Of a DNA stretch of 64,000 nucleotides, positions 1-8,898 are shown piece by piece. The notes under the pieces are model-generated. The model had not been told where the DNA came from. It did no database searches and was given only the letters and a program-made list of their open reading frames with translations. This stretch comes from Fervidicola ferrireducens (GTDB lineage: Bacteria; Bacillota; Thermosediminibacteria; Thermosediminibacterales; Thermosediminibacteraceae). The translations under genes were made by a program, and so were the position numbers. The number at the start of each line of letters is the position of its first letter. Positions within the stretch are counted from its first letter, which is position 1. Where the stretch lies: contig NZ_LOED01000002.1 in assembly GCF_001562425.1 (NCBI RefSeq), positions 95,338-159,337 of the forward strand, read 5' to 3'.

Positions 1-353
1 CCTGTAGCCAGCGCCGGCAGAACCATGGATTTAACTTTCATTTCCCGGGCTTTCTCGAGGAGCGACTGAAGGCATTTCCTTACTATTTCTACGCTGGACG
101 GCTCCGCCGGCCTCTTCATGGTCACTGCGTGAAAGATGTACTTGGCTTTCAATCCACCGGCGGTGGTAACGTAAACGTCTCCCGGCCGGGGGTCGAGCTG
201 GCTGCAGACCCTAATGGCTTCGTCTTCAATCACTTTCCCGCCGGCTTTCTTTATTGCCAGGGCTACGCCGCCGCCCATGGGTCCGATGCCATTTGCCGCA
301 TTTACTATAACGTCGGCCTCGGCCTTCGTTATGTCTCCAATGACAAGCTTCAC
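1..353 (-). CDS. Macro-domain (ADP-ribose-binding) protein, C-terminus cut by window edge
   Basis: About 117 residues are visible from a GTG start at 353, behind the SD AAGGGGTGATAA. The N-terminus reads MKLVIGDITKAEADVIVNAA and is followed by NGIGPMGGGVA, the characteristic macro-domain ADP-ribose pocket (GDIT, VNAAN, GGGVA). The PGDVYVT and FHAV segments of the fold also follow. Such proteins bind ADP-ribose or hydrolyse O-acetyl-ADP-ribose and ADP-ribosyl esters (family knowledge). It lies 17 bp downstream of a small helical gene on the same strand, so the two are probably co-transcribed. The C-terminus runs off the left end, so any extra domain is unknown. Family call is firm; the substrate is not. 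Confidence 0.88.
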   Translation of the reverse strand, partial: MKLVIGDITKAEADVIVNAANGIGPMGGGVALAIKKAGGKVIEDEAIRVCSQLDPRPGDVYVTTAGGLKAKYIFHAVTMKRPAEPSSVEIVRKCLQSLLEKAREMKVKSMVLPALAT

Positions 354-370
354 TTTATCACCCCTTCGAC

Positions 371-679
371 CTAACATTTTGCAAATTCGGACAGCTCTTC
401 CAGTTTCTTTTTCCAGTAATCCCTCTTAGCTTTCAATTCCCCTATTAACTTCAGGTCGTGCTCGATGCAAAGTCCTTCTTGGACCCTGTTTTCGGCAAAA
501 TGAATGGCCTCATCAAAAGTTTCAAGAGCTCTTTTAAATAAATCTTCGGCATAACAAGCTCTCTCCCTTTCGTGAGGCCAGTTGGATTTTTTTGAATCCC
601 TTATGACGGCTTTTAACACATCGAAGAACTTTTCCCCCTCCGTGTAAAGATTTATGGAAAAATCAAGATGTTTAATCAT
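371..679 (-). CDS. Small helical protein of unknown function, partner of the macro-domain gene
   Basis: A 102-residue protein that I do not recognise. The ATG at 679 has the SD GGGAGG eight bases upstream, so I prefer it to a TTG six bases earlier. The protein is charged and predicted mostly helical, with a Lys/Glu-rich C-terminal helix (KAKRDYWKKKLEEL) and one terminal Cys. It has no signal peptide or membrane segment. It ends 17 bp before the macro-domain gene and looks like the first gene of a two-gene unit. It is too short for a DarT-type ADP-ribosyltransferase. A HEPN-like helical fold is possible but not shown. Confidence 0.7.
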   Translation of the reverse strand: MIKHLDFSINLYTEGEKFFDVLKAVIRDSKKSNWPHERERACYAEDLFKRALETFDEAIHFAENRVQEGLCIEHDLKLIGELKAKRDYWKKKLEELSEFAKC

Positions 680-759
680 TATCAAAACCTCCCGGCCGCT
701 TTTATTTTATAATTTCCACAAAACTTTCAAAATTCCTCCTCTATTTTAAAATATATTTT

Positions 760-3396
760 TTACAGGACCGCACCCAGGCCGGAGAGGGCCAGAATCAAAA
801 GCCACATTTTTCCATCAAGCGGCACGGTGTGGAAGATAACCTGAAGCGACGGCGCGTAGACAACTCCCAAAAGCATTGCCGCCGAAATTATTACAGCCAG
901 CGTGAGGAAAAGATTCGAGAACGGATTTTTCCCCCATAAGGTGGCGTTTTCTTCCCTGCATTCAAAGGCAAATATGAGCTGGGACATCACCAAGGTGGAA
1001 AAAGCCACCGTTCTTGAGAAGCCTATCCCGGAGCCGCCGTAATACCAGGATATCAGGTAGGAAGCCATGGTGGCAAGGCTTATAAGAAACCCCCTGTAAA
1101 ATATTTTCCGTCGCATGCCGCCGGAAAAAATACCTTCCTGTCTTTTTCGGGGTTTGCGGTTCATCACATCCCTCTCGGGCGGGTCCGCTCCCAATGCAAT
1201 GGCCGGCAGGCCGTCGGTTATAAGGTTCATCCACAGGACCTGTATGGGCAAAAGCGGCAGCGGCATCCCGAGGAGCGACGACCACACCATCGTCAGCACT
1301 TCTCCGGTATTGCAGGAGAGCAAGTAACGTATGAATTTTCGGATGTTGTCGTAAATGATGCGTCCTTCTTCCACGGCGGATACGATGCTTGCAAAATTGT
1401 CATCCAGCAGTATCATCGCCGAAGCTTCCTTCGTCACATCGGTGCCTGTTTTCCCCATTGAAATACCTATATCCGCTTCCTTTACCGCAGGAGCGTCGTT
1501 CACTCCATCACCGGTCATGGCAACCACATGGCCCTTCTTTTTTAGCGCTCGAACTATTCTCAACTTGTGCTTGGGAGTCACTCGGGCGTACACCGAAATA
1601 TCATCTATACATTTTAAAAACTCGGATTCGGACATTTCGTCAAGTTCCTGTCCCGTTATTATCCTCCCACCTTTGCCCATCATGTTCAGTTCTTTTGCCA
1701 CAGCCCAGGCGGTGGCGCGGTGATCACCCGTTATCATTACAGGCTTTATCCCCGCGGCAAAGCACCTTTCGACTGCTGAAGCCGCCTCTAGTCGCGGCGG
1801 ATCTATCATTCCCATCAAGCCTAGAAAAATCAAACCTGTCTCGGTATTTTCGCTTAAGTCCCGAGTACTGTCTAATTTCCGGTAGGCAAACGCCAGGACC
1901 CTCAAGGCTTCCCTTCCCATATCCTCGTTTATCCGGGATATTTTTCTCTTTTCTGATAAAGTCATCTTTTTAATATTTCCATTTTCTTCTATACCATCGC
2001 AAAGTTCCAAAATTACGTCCGGAGCTCCTTTTGTAAACAGGAATAGCTCCCCCTTTTGGTTTTTCACCACCACCGACATTCGCTTCCGTTCCGAATCGAA
2101 AGGAATTTCCCTTATCCTTTTGTAAGTCCTTTCAACGTCATTTTTAAAAAACCCGGCCTTTGCAGCCGCAACCAAAAGGGCAACTTCCGTAGGGTCTCCG
2201 GCGGGCACCATCTCCTTTGGCCTTCCAAAGCCAAAAATTCCGGACTTTTGCTCACCAAGTTCAGCGTTATTGCATGAAACTGCAATCCTGAGCAGTTTCT
2301 CCATTGAAGGAGAAGTCTTTTTAAGCAGCCGGCCATCGTTTGTAATGAAGTCCCCTTCAATTCCGTAGCCGCTTCCCGTTACCATCACCGTTTCGCCATC
2401 CACATAGATTTTCCTCACGGTCATCTTGTTTTCCGTAAGGGTGCCGGTTTTATCGCTGCAAATAACTGTAGCACACCCCAGGGTTTCTACGGCCGTAAGT
2501 TTTCTCACCAGCACATTCTTTTTCACCATCCGCTGAACTCCCATAGCGAGCACCATCGTGACCACGGCGGGCAGTCCTTCGGGTATTGCAGCTACGGCAA
2601 GGCTTACACCAAAAAGGAACATCTGGTAAATCTCCTCGCCCCTCAGAACCCCTAACATCGCGACCATAAAGCATATCAAAAGGCAAAGGACGAGGAGCTG
2701 CTTGCCAAGGTCATCCAGCCGCCTTTGAAGTGGGGTTTGCTCTTCCCCGACGCCTTCCATCATTCCGGCGATTTTGCCCATTTCCGTATTCATTCCTGTT
2801 TGCGTTACCACCATCTTACCCCTGCCGCTTACCACCATGGTCCCCATGAATACCAAATTCGAACGGTGGATTTTCAAGGTTTCCAGCTGCCTGCTTTCTA
2901 CGCTTTTTTCCACCGGTACCGATTCTCCCGTAAGCATGGATTCGTCCACTTTGAGATTTTCAACCTCAAAAAGTTCCCCGTCGGCCGGTACTTTATCGCC
3001 GGTCTCCAATATCACTACATCGCCCGGCACCACCTCTTTAGCCGGGATTACCTTTATCTGACCATCGCGCACTACTCGGGCTACGGGAGCCGCCATTTCT
3101 TTCAAAGCCTCTAGAGCTTTTTCGGTGCGGTATTCCTGTATGAACCCCATAAAACCGTTTAATACGATAATTGCAGTGATGGCCGCAGCATCGGCCATCT
3201 CGCCCAAAAAATACGATATTATTGTTGCTCCTAAAAGCACCAGGGTGATGGTGCTCTTAAACTGGTTGATGAAAAGGATTGCGGGTGATTTTTTCCGACG
3301 TTCATGGATTACGTTTTCTCCGAAGAGTTTTTTCTTTAAAGGTATCTCCCTGCTTGACAAACCTCTTTTTAGATCGGTGTTCCACGGTGCCGTCAT
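760..3396 (-). CDS. Calcium-type P-type ATPase (P2A)
   Basis: An 878-residue membrane pump that exports a divalent cation, most likely Ca2+, using ATP. Domains in order are an N-terminal cation-ATPase segment, TM1-2, an actuator domain with the TGES motif, and TM4 with PEGLP. The phosphorylation motif DKTGTLTENK, the nucleotide domain with KGAPD, the hinge TGDGVNDAPA and TM5-10 follow. TM5 has NTGE and TM6 has NLITDGLPA, which match the Ca2+ site II ligands of SERCA-type pumps. The start at 3396 is chosen for GGAGGG seven bases upstream. The C-terminus ends abruptly in TM10 (LALSGLGAVL), slightly shorter than usual. It appears to be a single-gene unit. Confidence 0.93.
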   Translation of the reverse strand: MTAPWNTDLKRGLSSREIPLKKKLFGENVIHERRKKSPAILFINQFKSTITLVLLGATIISYFLGEMADAAAITAIIVLNGFMGFIQEYRTEKALEALKEMAAPVARVVRDGQIKVIPAKEVVPGDVVILETGDKVPADGELFEVENLKVDESMLTGESVPVEKSVESRQLETLKIHRSNLVFMGTMVVSGRGKMVVTQTGMNTEMGKIAGMMEGVGEEQTPLQRRLDDLGKQLLVLCLLICFMVAMLGVLRGEEIYQMFLFGVSLAVAAIPEGLPAVVTMVLAMGVQRMVKKNVLVRKLTAVETLGCATVICSDKTGTLTENKMTVRKIYVDGETVMVTGSGYGIEGDFITNDGRLLKKTSPSMEKLLRIAVSCNNAELGEQKSGIFGFGRPKEMVPAGDPTEVALLVAAAKAGFFKNDVERTYKRIREIPFDSERKRMSVVVKNQKGELFLFTKGAPDVILELCDGIEENGNIKKMTLSEKRKISRINEDMGREALRVLAFAYRKLDSTRDLSENTETGLIFLGLMGMIDPPRLEAASAVERCFAAGIKPVMITGDHRATAWAVAKELNMMGKGGRIITGQELDEMSESEFLKCIDDISVYARVTPKHKLRIVRALKKKGHVVAMTGDGVNDAPAVKEADIGISMGKTGTDVTKEASAMILLDDNFASIVSAVEEGRIIYDNIRKFIRYLLSCNTGEVLTMVWSSLLGMPLPLLPIQVLWMNLITDGLPAIALGADPPERDVMNRKPRKRQEGIFSGGMRRKIFYRGFLISLATMASYLISWYYGGSGIGFSRTVAFSTLVMSQLIFAFECREENATLWGKNPFSNLFLTLAVIISAAMLLGVVYAPSLQVIFHTVPLDGKMWLLILALSGLGAVL

Positions 3397-3464
3397 TTTT
3401 CTTCCCTCCAAGCAATGATCCACTTTAAATTTATTCCGGCATTTTGAAGGTTATGTCTCTTCCT

Positions 3465-3995
3465 TTATTCGAACAATCGTTTTACTATGTATACCGATGC
3501 CAGCAGGCTTGCAAAATCCGCCATAATTCCCACGGGAACGGCGTACCTCGTCTTTTTGATGCCTACCGAACCAAAATAGATGGCTATTATATAAAAGGTG
3601 GTATCGGTAGACCCCATCAGCGTGGACGCCAGCCTTCCAATGTACGAATCTGGACCGTAGGTGTCAAAAATTTCTACCATCATGCTGAGTGCCGCTGGTC
3701 CCGACAGGGTTCTCACTATAGACAAGAAGAGGGCATCGGCCGGAATCTCCAAAAGCCGGATGACAGGATTTAAAACTTTCACCATCAAATCTACGGCTCC
3801 CGATTCCCTAAAGATGCTGACGGCAACGTAAATCCCCAAAAGATAGGGAACAAGCTTTACGGCAAGCTGCAAACCTTCCTGGGCTCCTTGTGTAAACACT
3901 TCAAATACCCTGACGTTATTTATCAAACCGTGTAAAAAGACCGCCGCCATCACAACGGGAATTATCCAGGAAGAAATTGAAATTTGCTCCGCCAA
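3465..3995 (-). CDS. spmB: Spore maturation protein B
   Basis: A 176-residue integral membrane protein of the SpmB family, close to the 178 residues of the Bacillus protein. With SpmA it is needed for spore core dehydration and heat resistance (family knowledge). The TTG start at 3995 follows AGGAGG by eight bases, and that SD is formed by the last codons of spmA. A longer upstream reading is only frame-shifted spmA sequence. Conserved gate-domain segments include VPYLLGIYVA, RTLSGPAAL and LMGSTDTTFYI. The gene is tightly coupled to spmA and follows the L,D-transpeptidase. Confidence 0.92.
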   Translation of the reverse strand: MAEQISISSWIIPVVMAAVFLHGLINNVRVFEVFTQGAQEGLQLAVKLVPYLLGIYVAVSIFRESGAVDLMVKVLNPVIRLLEIPADALFLSIVRTLSGPAALSMMVEIFDTYGPDSYIGRLASTLMGSTDTTFYIIAIYFGSVGIKKTRYAVPVGIMADFASLLASVYIVKRLFE

Positions 3996-4000
3996 ATTCC

Positions 4001-4591
4001 TTACCTCCTTTCGATTTTCCGGTAAAGGAGTCTGAAAGCATAGTCGGCAACAACTGCAACCATAGTAGAACAGGTGGTGGCAAAGAGAATGGCCCCCAGC
4101 ACTTCCGATGGATTTTTGGAGCCTGCCGCAGCCCTTAGAGCTATTATCGTCGCGGGTATCAGCGTCACGCTGGATGTATTTATGGCAAGGAAGGTGCACA
4201 TGGCCTCCGTTGCGGTATCGGGATTGGGATTTAGGGTTTGCAGTTCCTTCATAGCTTTAAGTCCGAAGGGCGTCGCCGCGTTGCCGAACCCCAGCATATT
4301 GGCGCTCAAGTTCATCAATATGCTCCCCATGGCCGGGTGACCTTTGGGTATGGAGGGGAAAAGCCACCTGAATAAAGGCGCGATAAACCTGCTGATACTA
4401 TCTATAAGCCCTGATTCTTCCGCCACTTTTGCTATCCCAAGCCAAAAACCCACGACTCCCATGAGACTTATCGCCCTCTCAATGGCGGTTTTTGCAGCTT
4501 CCAGTGCAGCGGGAGTTATTGAATCCAGCTTTCCGTTCCAAGCGGCGGCTAAAATCCCTCCCAGTATCAAAAAAGCAAAAATCCAGTTCAC
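4001..4591 (-). CDS. spmA: Spore maturation protein A
   Basis: A 196-residue membrane protein, the same length as Bacillus SpmA. It starts MNWIFAFLILGG and carries the nucleoside-recognition/gate domain with GFWLGIAKVAEESGL and NMLGFGNAATPFGLKAM. It works with SpmB in spore core dehydration (family knowledge). Its last codons (GAA AGG AGG TAA) supply the spmB ribosome binding site, so the two are translationally adjacent. The gene begins 15 bp after the L,D-transpeptidase stop, which suggests one cell-wall/sporulation operon. The presence of spmAB is the best local evidence that the organism sporulates. Confidence 0.94.
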   Translation of the reverse strand: MNWIFAFLILGGILAAAWNGKLDSITPAALEAAKTAIERAISLMGVVGFWLGIAKVAEESGLIDSISRFIAPLFRWLFPSIPKGHPAMGSILMNLSANMLGFGNAATPFGLKAMKELQTLNPNPDTATEAMCTFLAINTSSVTLIPATIIALRAAAGSKNPSEVLGAILFATTCSTMVAVVADYAFRLLYRKIERR

Positions 4592-4606
4592 TTGAATCCC
4601 CCTTCT

Positions 4607-5917
4607 TCAATCGTGGATTACGACCATAGTTCCTTCCGGGATGTTTTCGTAAAACCACTTGGCGTCTTCATCTTTGAGCCTCACGCAGCCGTGGCTTGCG
4701 GGTATGCCGAGTTTTTCATATTCCTCCTTTATGACGTTCCGGTCTTTGTCCCTGGGCATAGAATGAAAAAGGTAATTATCCTTTATCCTGACCCAGTAAA
4801 AAGCCCCCTGCCCGAACCTTTCCGAAAAAAACCACACTCCCCTGTCCTTTACAGTAAAATACCCCAGAGGCGTTTCGGTGTCGGACCCGGGCCTTCCTCC
4901 GGATGCCAGCATGGTCTTTACGATTTTCTTGCCCCTGTATACCACCACTTTCTGCAGGGGTTTTAAGCTAACTTCCACCCACAGACTGTCCCCGATGGGC
5001 TTTGCGGTAAATTTGAAACGGTAGGGTGCCGATTTTTGTCCGTACACCGATGTACCCTCCACCGAAGCCTCGTAAGTTTCTCCCGGGAGAAAAACCGAAT
5101 GGGGCTTAAATTCGGCTGTTTTCCCGCGGCAAATAACATCCCCGCTCATCCGGCTCACCTTAATTAAAACTTCCCGCATTTCCTGGTCAAAGTCGACCTT
5201 TAAAACTGTGTAGGGCATAACATCTGCCCTACCGTTTTCGGGGTAGGTAGATATCACCTTTGGAACTGGGGCAACCTCAAACCACCTGGAATAACCCGAA
5301 AAGACGCTTTCGCCGCTTTCAAATTTTACGAAGTATTTATCCCCGGGCCGCAATGGCTCGCGAGGGACGAGAAGCCACCGGCTTTCATCCTTGAACAATT
5401 TGCCCGTCGCCGTGAGAATGTAGGAGGGCCTCAAATCAAAATCGAAGTCGGCCCGTAAGTATTTTGAAATTTCCTCTTCCTCTACCGGAGTGCTAAAGCT
5501 CAAAACCACGGGCCCCGAGCTTGCAACAGGCGACGAAACCTCAACCGGAAAAGGCCGTATTTTCACCCTGTAATAGACCCTCACGCCCTTTAAAAGGCCC
5601 GGCACCGCGGTTTTTAAGGGTTCTATGCGAAGTATCGTTTTGAAACCTTTAGGGAGGCCCTTTTCAAGAGCGTAGATTTCCAAAGTCCTATCGTCCAACC
5701 AGCGAAAGGTTTTTACAAAATCCATCCCCGGCCTTTCGGACTCCAGGCGGATTTTATCTGCCGCATCCCGTTCTATTACCGGGATATAAAATTTAACCCT
5801 TATCCGCACAAGACCGGTATCATTAAGCTGCTCTATTACTACATTGTTGAAACTGGACACCGCAACCCATGCTGCAATAACCAAAAGAATAATTAAAAGC
5901 AAGTACCTGCCCCTCAC
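4607..5917 (-). CDS. Membrane-anchored L,D-transpeptidase (YkuD domain)
   Basis: A 436-residue protein with an N-terminal membrane anchor (residues about 4-21), a long beta-rich extracellular region probably holding Ig-like modules, and a C-terminal YkuD domain from about residue 305. The catalytic signature SHGCVRL lies around 408-414 with Cys near 411, and the preceding HSMP His is present. It would form 3-3 peptidoglycan crosslinks or anchor proteins at the cell surface (family knowledge). The GTG start at 5917 follows AGGGGGTGG. It leads spmA-spmB and sits 117 bp from the terminator of the upstream ABC operon, so a promoter probably lies there; I see no convincing one. Confidence 0.9.
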   Translation of the reverse strand: MRGRYLLLIILLVIAAWVAVSSFNNVVIEQLNDTGLVRIRVKFYIPVIERDAADKIRLESERPGMDFVKTFRWLDDRTLEIYALEKGLPKGFKTILRIEPLKTAVPGLLKGVRVYYRVKIRPFPVEVSSPVASSGPVVLSFSTPVEEEEISKYLRADFDFDLRPSYILTATGKLFKDESRWLLVPREPLRPGDKYFVKFESGESVFSGYSRWFEVAPVPKVISTYPENGRADVMPYTVLKVDFDQEMREVLIKVSRMSGDVICRGKTAEFKPHSVFLPGETYEASVEGTSVYGQKSAPYRFKFTAKPIGDSLWVEVSLKPLQKVVVYRGKKIVKTMLASGGRPGSDTETPLGYFTVKDRGVWFFSERFGQGAFYWVRIKDNYLFHSMPRDKDRNVIKEEYEKLGIPASHGCVRLKDEDAKWFYENIPEGTMVVIHD

Positions 5918-5970
5918 CGGTCCACCCCCTTTAACTATTTCTATGACTTAAATAAAACAATTTTGACCAA

Positions 5971-6002
5971 AAAGAAAAAAGGGACGTCTTTTCAGACATC
6001 CC
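5971..6002 (-). terminator. Terminator of the sigma/anti-sigma/ABC operon
   Basis: Read on the minus strand, the arms GGGATGTCT and AGACGTCCC enclose a short GAAA loop and are followed by TTTTTTCTTTTT. It lies about 30 bp after the ABC permease stop and closes that operon. Confidence 0.85.
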
Positions 6003-6034
6003 TTTTATACATTCACAGTTTAACGCGAATTTTT

Positions 6035-6877
6035 TTACATGTCCCTTAATGTAAAGCTTCTTGCGGCCATATAGAGCATGAAGACCATGTAACCTGCCGC
6101 ATAAAGGAGCATGTAAAGGCTCGGTTCGGCACCGCCTCCCAGCAGGTTATTTCGCAAAAAGTAAATGCCGTTTGAAGAAAACAACACGGAATTCATTTTC
6201 CTGTAAATGGCATCGGTGGGCATCAAAAGGCTTGCAATTATCCCCGCGTTTATGAGCCCCGTAGCGCTGCGGCCTCCCAAAGATATCAAATAGCCTATCT
6301 GTTCCACCCATCCTCCGATGAGCGCAAAGCCGTAAAGCATCACCGCCATGATGCCCGTGCCGAGCGTCGACATGCGGGCGCTGCCCCAAAGGCATACCGA
6401 AAGGAGTATTAAGGGCATCCACAAAAATAAAAGGGCTCCGTTAAAAACCTGAGAAAAACTAAAAACCACTCTTGCCCCTAGAGCCTTGTTCAAAAAAATA
6501 ATGCCAAAAAATAAAAAGAGGGAGTAAAGGGAAACTATAAGCCCTATGCCGAAAAATTTCCCCAGCACCACTTCATAGCGTTTTATCGGTTTTACCAAAA
6601 CCGCCTGCATCACGCCGCTTTCCACGTCCGCCGACAGAGCCCCCGCCGAGGAAATTACCACCAGAAAAGCAACTATAAGTGAGGCAAAGTATAGCCCTAC
6701 AGTAATAAATTCGGAAAAAATCGGAAGTGCCAAGGTGTTAACTCTAGGCAGTGCCTCGTAAGCTTCTTTAATCCCGAAACCATAGAGGGTCAAATACGCA
6801 AGCGTCAAAAGCAGCACGAAAAACAAAGCCTTTTTATGGAACATCTCCTTGAAGGTGTACTTAATCACCGTTATCAA
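6035..6877 (-). CDS. ABC transporter permease (ABC-2 type)
   Basis: A 280-residue membrane protein with about six predicted membrane segments, in the ABC-2/NosY-like permease group. The segment VESGVMQAVLVKPIKRYEVV is the conserved cytoplasmic coupling region of this group. The TTG start at 6877 has GGAGGGG six bases upstream and overlaps the end of the ATPase gene by 17 bp; a GTG at 6868 is an alternative. It pairs with the ATPase just upstream to make an exporter. The operon also encodes an ECF sigma factor and its anti-sigma factor, so the cargo probably relates to envelope stress or antibiotic defence (inference). Confidence 0.88.
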   Translation of the reverse strand: MITVIKYTFKEMFHKKALFFVLLLTLAYLTLYGFGIKEAYEALPRVNTLALPIFSEFITVGLYFASLIVAFLVVISSAGALSADVESGVMQAVLVKPIKRYEVVLGKFFGIGLIVSLYSLFLFFGIIFLNKALGARVVFSFSQVFNGALLFLWMPLILLSVCLWGSARMSTLGTGIMAVMLYGFALIGGWVEQIGYLISLGGRSATGLINAGIIASLLMPTDAIYRKMNSVLFSSNGIYFLRNNLLGGGAEPSLYMLLYAAGYMVFMLYMAARSFTLRDM

Positions 6878-7775
6878 GGGCTTCCCCTCCCCTCACCAGA
6901 TTTACAAAAAGCTCCTCCAAAGAAACGCCTTCCATTTTTAATTCATAAAGGGGGGTCTCTGACTGCACTATGACCTTTGCTATCAGGGGTATGTCATCCC
7001 TTTTGGCCACTTTTATCGTCAGTGAATCCTCCCGGAGCTTGACTTCTACGGCAATCTTTTTCAACTCTTCTATTAGGCCCTCGGCGGGACTTCCTATTTT
7101 CGCCGTCAACGCGGAATTTTCAAAGAGTAAATCTTTCAGGTCCCCGCAGGCTATTATTCTGCCCCTGTTGATTATCGCCACCCGGTCGCACACCATTTCC
7201 ACTTCGCTCAGAAGATGGCTGTTTAGGAAGACGGTTTTGCCCTTCTTTTTCAGGTCCCTTATTATCTCGCGCACTTCTATCCTGCCGACGGGGTCTAAAG
7301 CCGAAGTGGGCTCATCTAAGAAAACCAGTTCCGGGTCGGCCAAAAGGGCCACTGCAAGTCCGAGCCTCTGCTGCATCCCCTTGCTGTAGCCTGCCACCTT
7401 CTTTTTCTCGTGCCCGGAAAGTCCAACAAGTTCCAAAAGCTCCGAAATCCTTTCGGCAGGCCTTGGTATTTTGTAAAGCTCCGCATGGAAGCGCATGACT
7501 TCTAATCCTGTCATCCAGTCGTGGTACCTGAAATTTTCCGGCAGGTATCCGATTTTGCCCATTGCCCTGATGTCCCCTAGGGGCCTTCCAAGCACGCGGG
7601 CACTCCCGCCGGTGGGGCGCAAGAGCCCCACCAGAGTTTTCACGAGAGTACTTTTACCGGCACCGTTGGGGCCTAAAAACCCGAAGACCTCGCCCTCTTT
7701 CACACTGAGATTGATGTCGACGCATCCGCCCTTTCCGTCGTACTGTTTTGTAAGGTTGAAAGTTTCTATTACCAT
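6861..7775 (-). CDS. ABC transporter ATP-binding protein
   Basis: A 304-residue ABC ATPase. Walker A GPNGAGKST lies near residue 35-43, then the Q-loop (GYLPEN), signature YSKGMQQ, Walker B with LVFLDEPTSALDP and the H-loop (NSHLL). The extra C-terminal domain of about 80 residues is typical of the CcmA/NatA-like class of exporters. It sits 4 bp after the anti-sigma gene and overlaps the permease gene. The family call is firm; the substrate is unknown. Confidence 0.93.
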   Translation of the reverse strand: MVIETFNLTKQYDGKGGCVDINLSVKEGEVFGFLGPNGAGKSTLVKTLVGLLRPTGGSARVLGRPLGDIRAMGKIGYLPENFRYHDWMTGLEVMRFHAELYKIPRPAERISELLELVGLSGHEKKKVAGYSKGMQQRLGLAVALLADPELVFLDEPTSALDPVGRIEVREIIRDLKKKGKTVFLNSHLLSEVEMVCDRVAIINRGRIIACGDLKDLLFENSALTAKIGSPAEGLIEELKKIAVEVKLREDSLTIKVAKRDDIPLIAKVIVQSETPLYELKMEGVSLEELFVNLVRGGEALDNGD

Positions 7776-7779
7776 GTCT

Positions 7780-8895
7780 TCACCTCAAAGATTCGGCTAT
7801 TTTAAGCATTTCTTCCAGCGGGAGGCTTCCATCGAGGGCGAATATCGTCTGATTGTCCGTCCATAATATTGCGTAATTAAAGGCGTTATCCCCCCATCTA
7901 TTTTTCACCAGGAGGGCCGGCTTTCCTTTTACGGTTATATCTTCGACTTCGGAATGCTCCGCATCGACGGGGATGGGTATGGTGGCCTGCCAGTTTTCGA
8001 TTCCGGAAAGCTGCTGCCTTATGTTTTCCGGCAAAAGCGGAAGCTCTAGCATCGCTTCCCTTACGGCGTTTAAATCCACGCCCTCGGGAACCTGGATTTC
8101 GGGAGCCCCCACCTGGGTTATGACGAAGGATTTAAAATTCGCCCTTTCCTCCTCACTTACAAAAGTCTGCCTCACCGTTCCGGTTGTCCTTATCACGAAA
8201 GTCTTTCCATCCATTTCTTCTGGAAGGGTCTTTTCCCCACCAAAGGCCATAATAAGCCTGTTTATGCCCTCCACGTCGGGCGTAATTTCCAGCTTTTGGG
8301 GTTTTTCCACCCCGACGAAGGCAAGCTTATATCCGTCAAGTTCGCCAAATGGCCTAAAATCGAAGTCCACTTTTTCCGCAGCCGATTCAACCTCTTCGGG
8401 CTTTACCTCTTCAAAGCCGCCTCCGATGGACTTGAACTTTCCGAATTGCTCCAGGTCTATCTCTTTTACGCCGCTTTCGTTCAGCCTTTGCCTTATCTTT
8501 TCTATGTCTTCCGGCGTGATTTTTACCGCCTCGATCCTGGACATCCTGAATACGCCAAGAAAGTCCGCCACCGCATCCCTTACAGGAGAAACCAGCACGG
8601 CCGAAAATACGAGCAGCACCCCTGCAAAAGCGGCGACGGCCTTCCCGTACTTTTTAATCATATTTTCCGCTCCCTTCCTAATCATAAAGTATTTGTACCG
8701 CTTTTTTAGAAATTCCATCGAGGGATTGAAATCTATCGCCAGCTTTTCTTTCGCAAATTCATCCAAATCCTTCAACTCATCCAGCACCTTTTTGCACTTT
8801 GCGCAAGTATCCAGGTGGGTTTTTACCATTTCCTTTTCCCTTTCGTCGAGTTCCCCGTCCAGATACGCCTGCAATATCCCATCGTCATAGCACAC
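7780..8895 (-). CDS. Zinc-finger anti-sigma factor with extracellular domain
   Basis: A 371-residue single-pass membrane protein. The cytoplasmic N-terminus has the zf-HC2 anti-sigma zinc motif (HLDTCAKC, about residues 27-34). A membrane segment (AFAGVLLVFSAVLV) spans about 91-104 and an approximately 265-residue sensor region follows outside. The GTG start at 8895 has the SD GAGGAGGTG. The gene starts 3 bp after the ECF sigma stop. By analogy with RsiW/zf-HC2 proteins it holds the partner sigma factor at the membrane until a signal releases it. The outer domain resembles no module I can name. Confidence 0.87.
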   Translation of the reverse strand: MCYDDGILQAYLDGELDEREKEMVKTHLDTCAKCKKVLDELKDLDEFAKEKLAIDFNPSMEFLKKRYKYFMIRKGAENMIKKYGKAVAAFAGVLLVFSAVLVSPVRDAVADFLGVFRMSRIEAVKITPEDIEKIRQRLNESGVKEIDLEQFGKFKSIGGGFEEVKPEEVESAAEKVDFDFRPFGELDGYKLAFVGVEKPQKLEITPDVEGINRLIMAFGGEKTLPEEMDGKTFVIRTTGTVRQTFVSEEERANFKSFVITQVGAPEIQVPEGVDLNAVREAMLELPLLPENIRQQLSGIENWQATIPIPVDAEHSEVEDITVKGKPALLVKNRWGDNAFNYAILWTDNQTIFALDGSLPLEEMLKIAESLR

Positions 8896-8898
8896 GGC

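Noticed and set aside
129..374. Plus-strand open frame at the left edge
   Set aside because: It lies antisense to the macro-domain gene, whose minus-strand translation shows clear family motifs. No protein-like features on the plus strand.
1..679. DarT-DarG toxin-antitoxin system
   Set aside because: The partner of the macro gene is about 100 residues and lacks ADP-ribosyltransferase motifs.
7973..8890. 305-residue Ser-rich plus-strand frame
   Set aside because: Antisense shadow of the anti-sigma gene; composition is Ser/Phe-rich and low complexity, without an SD.
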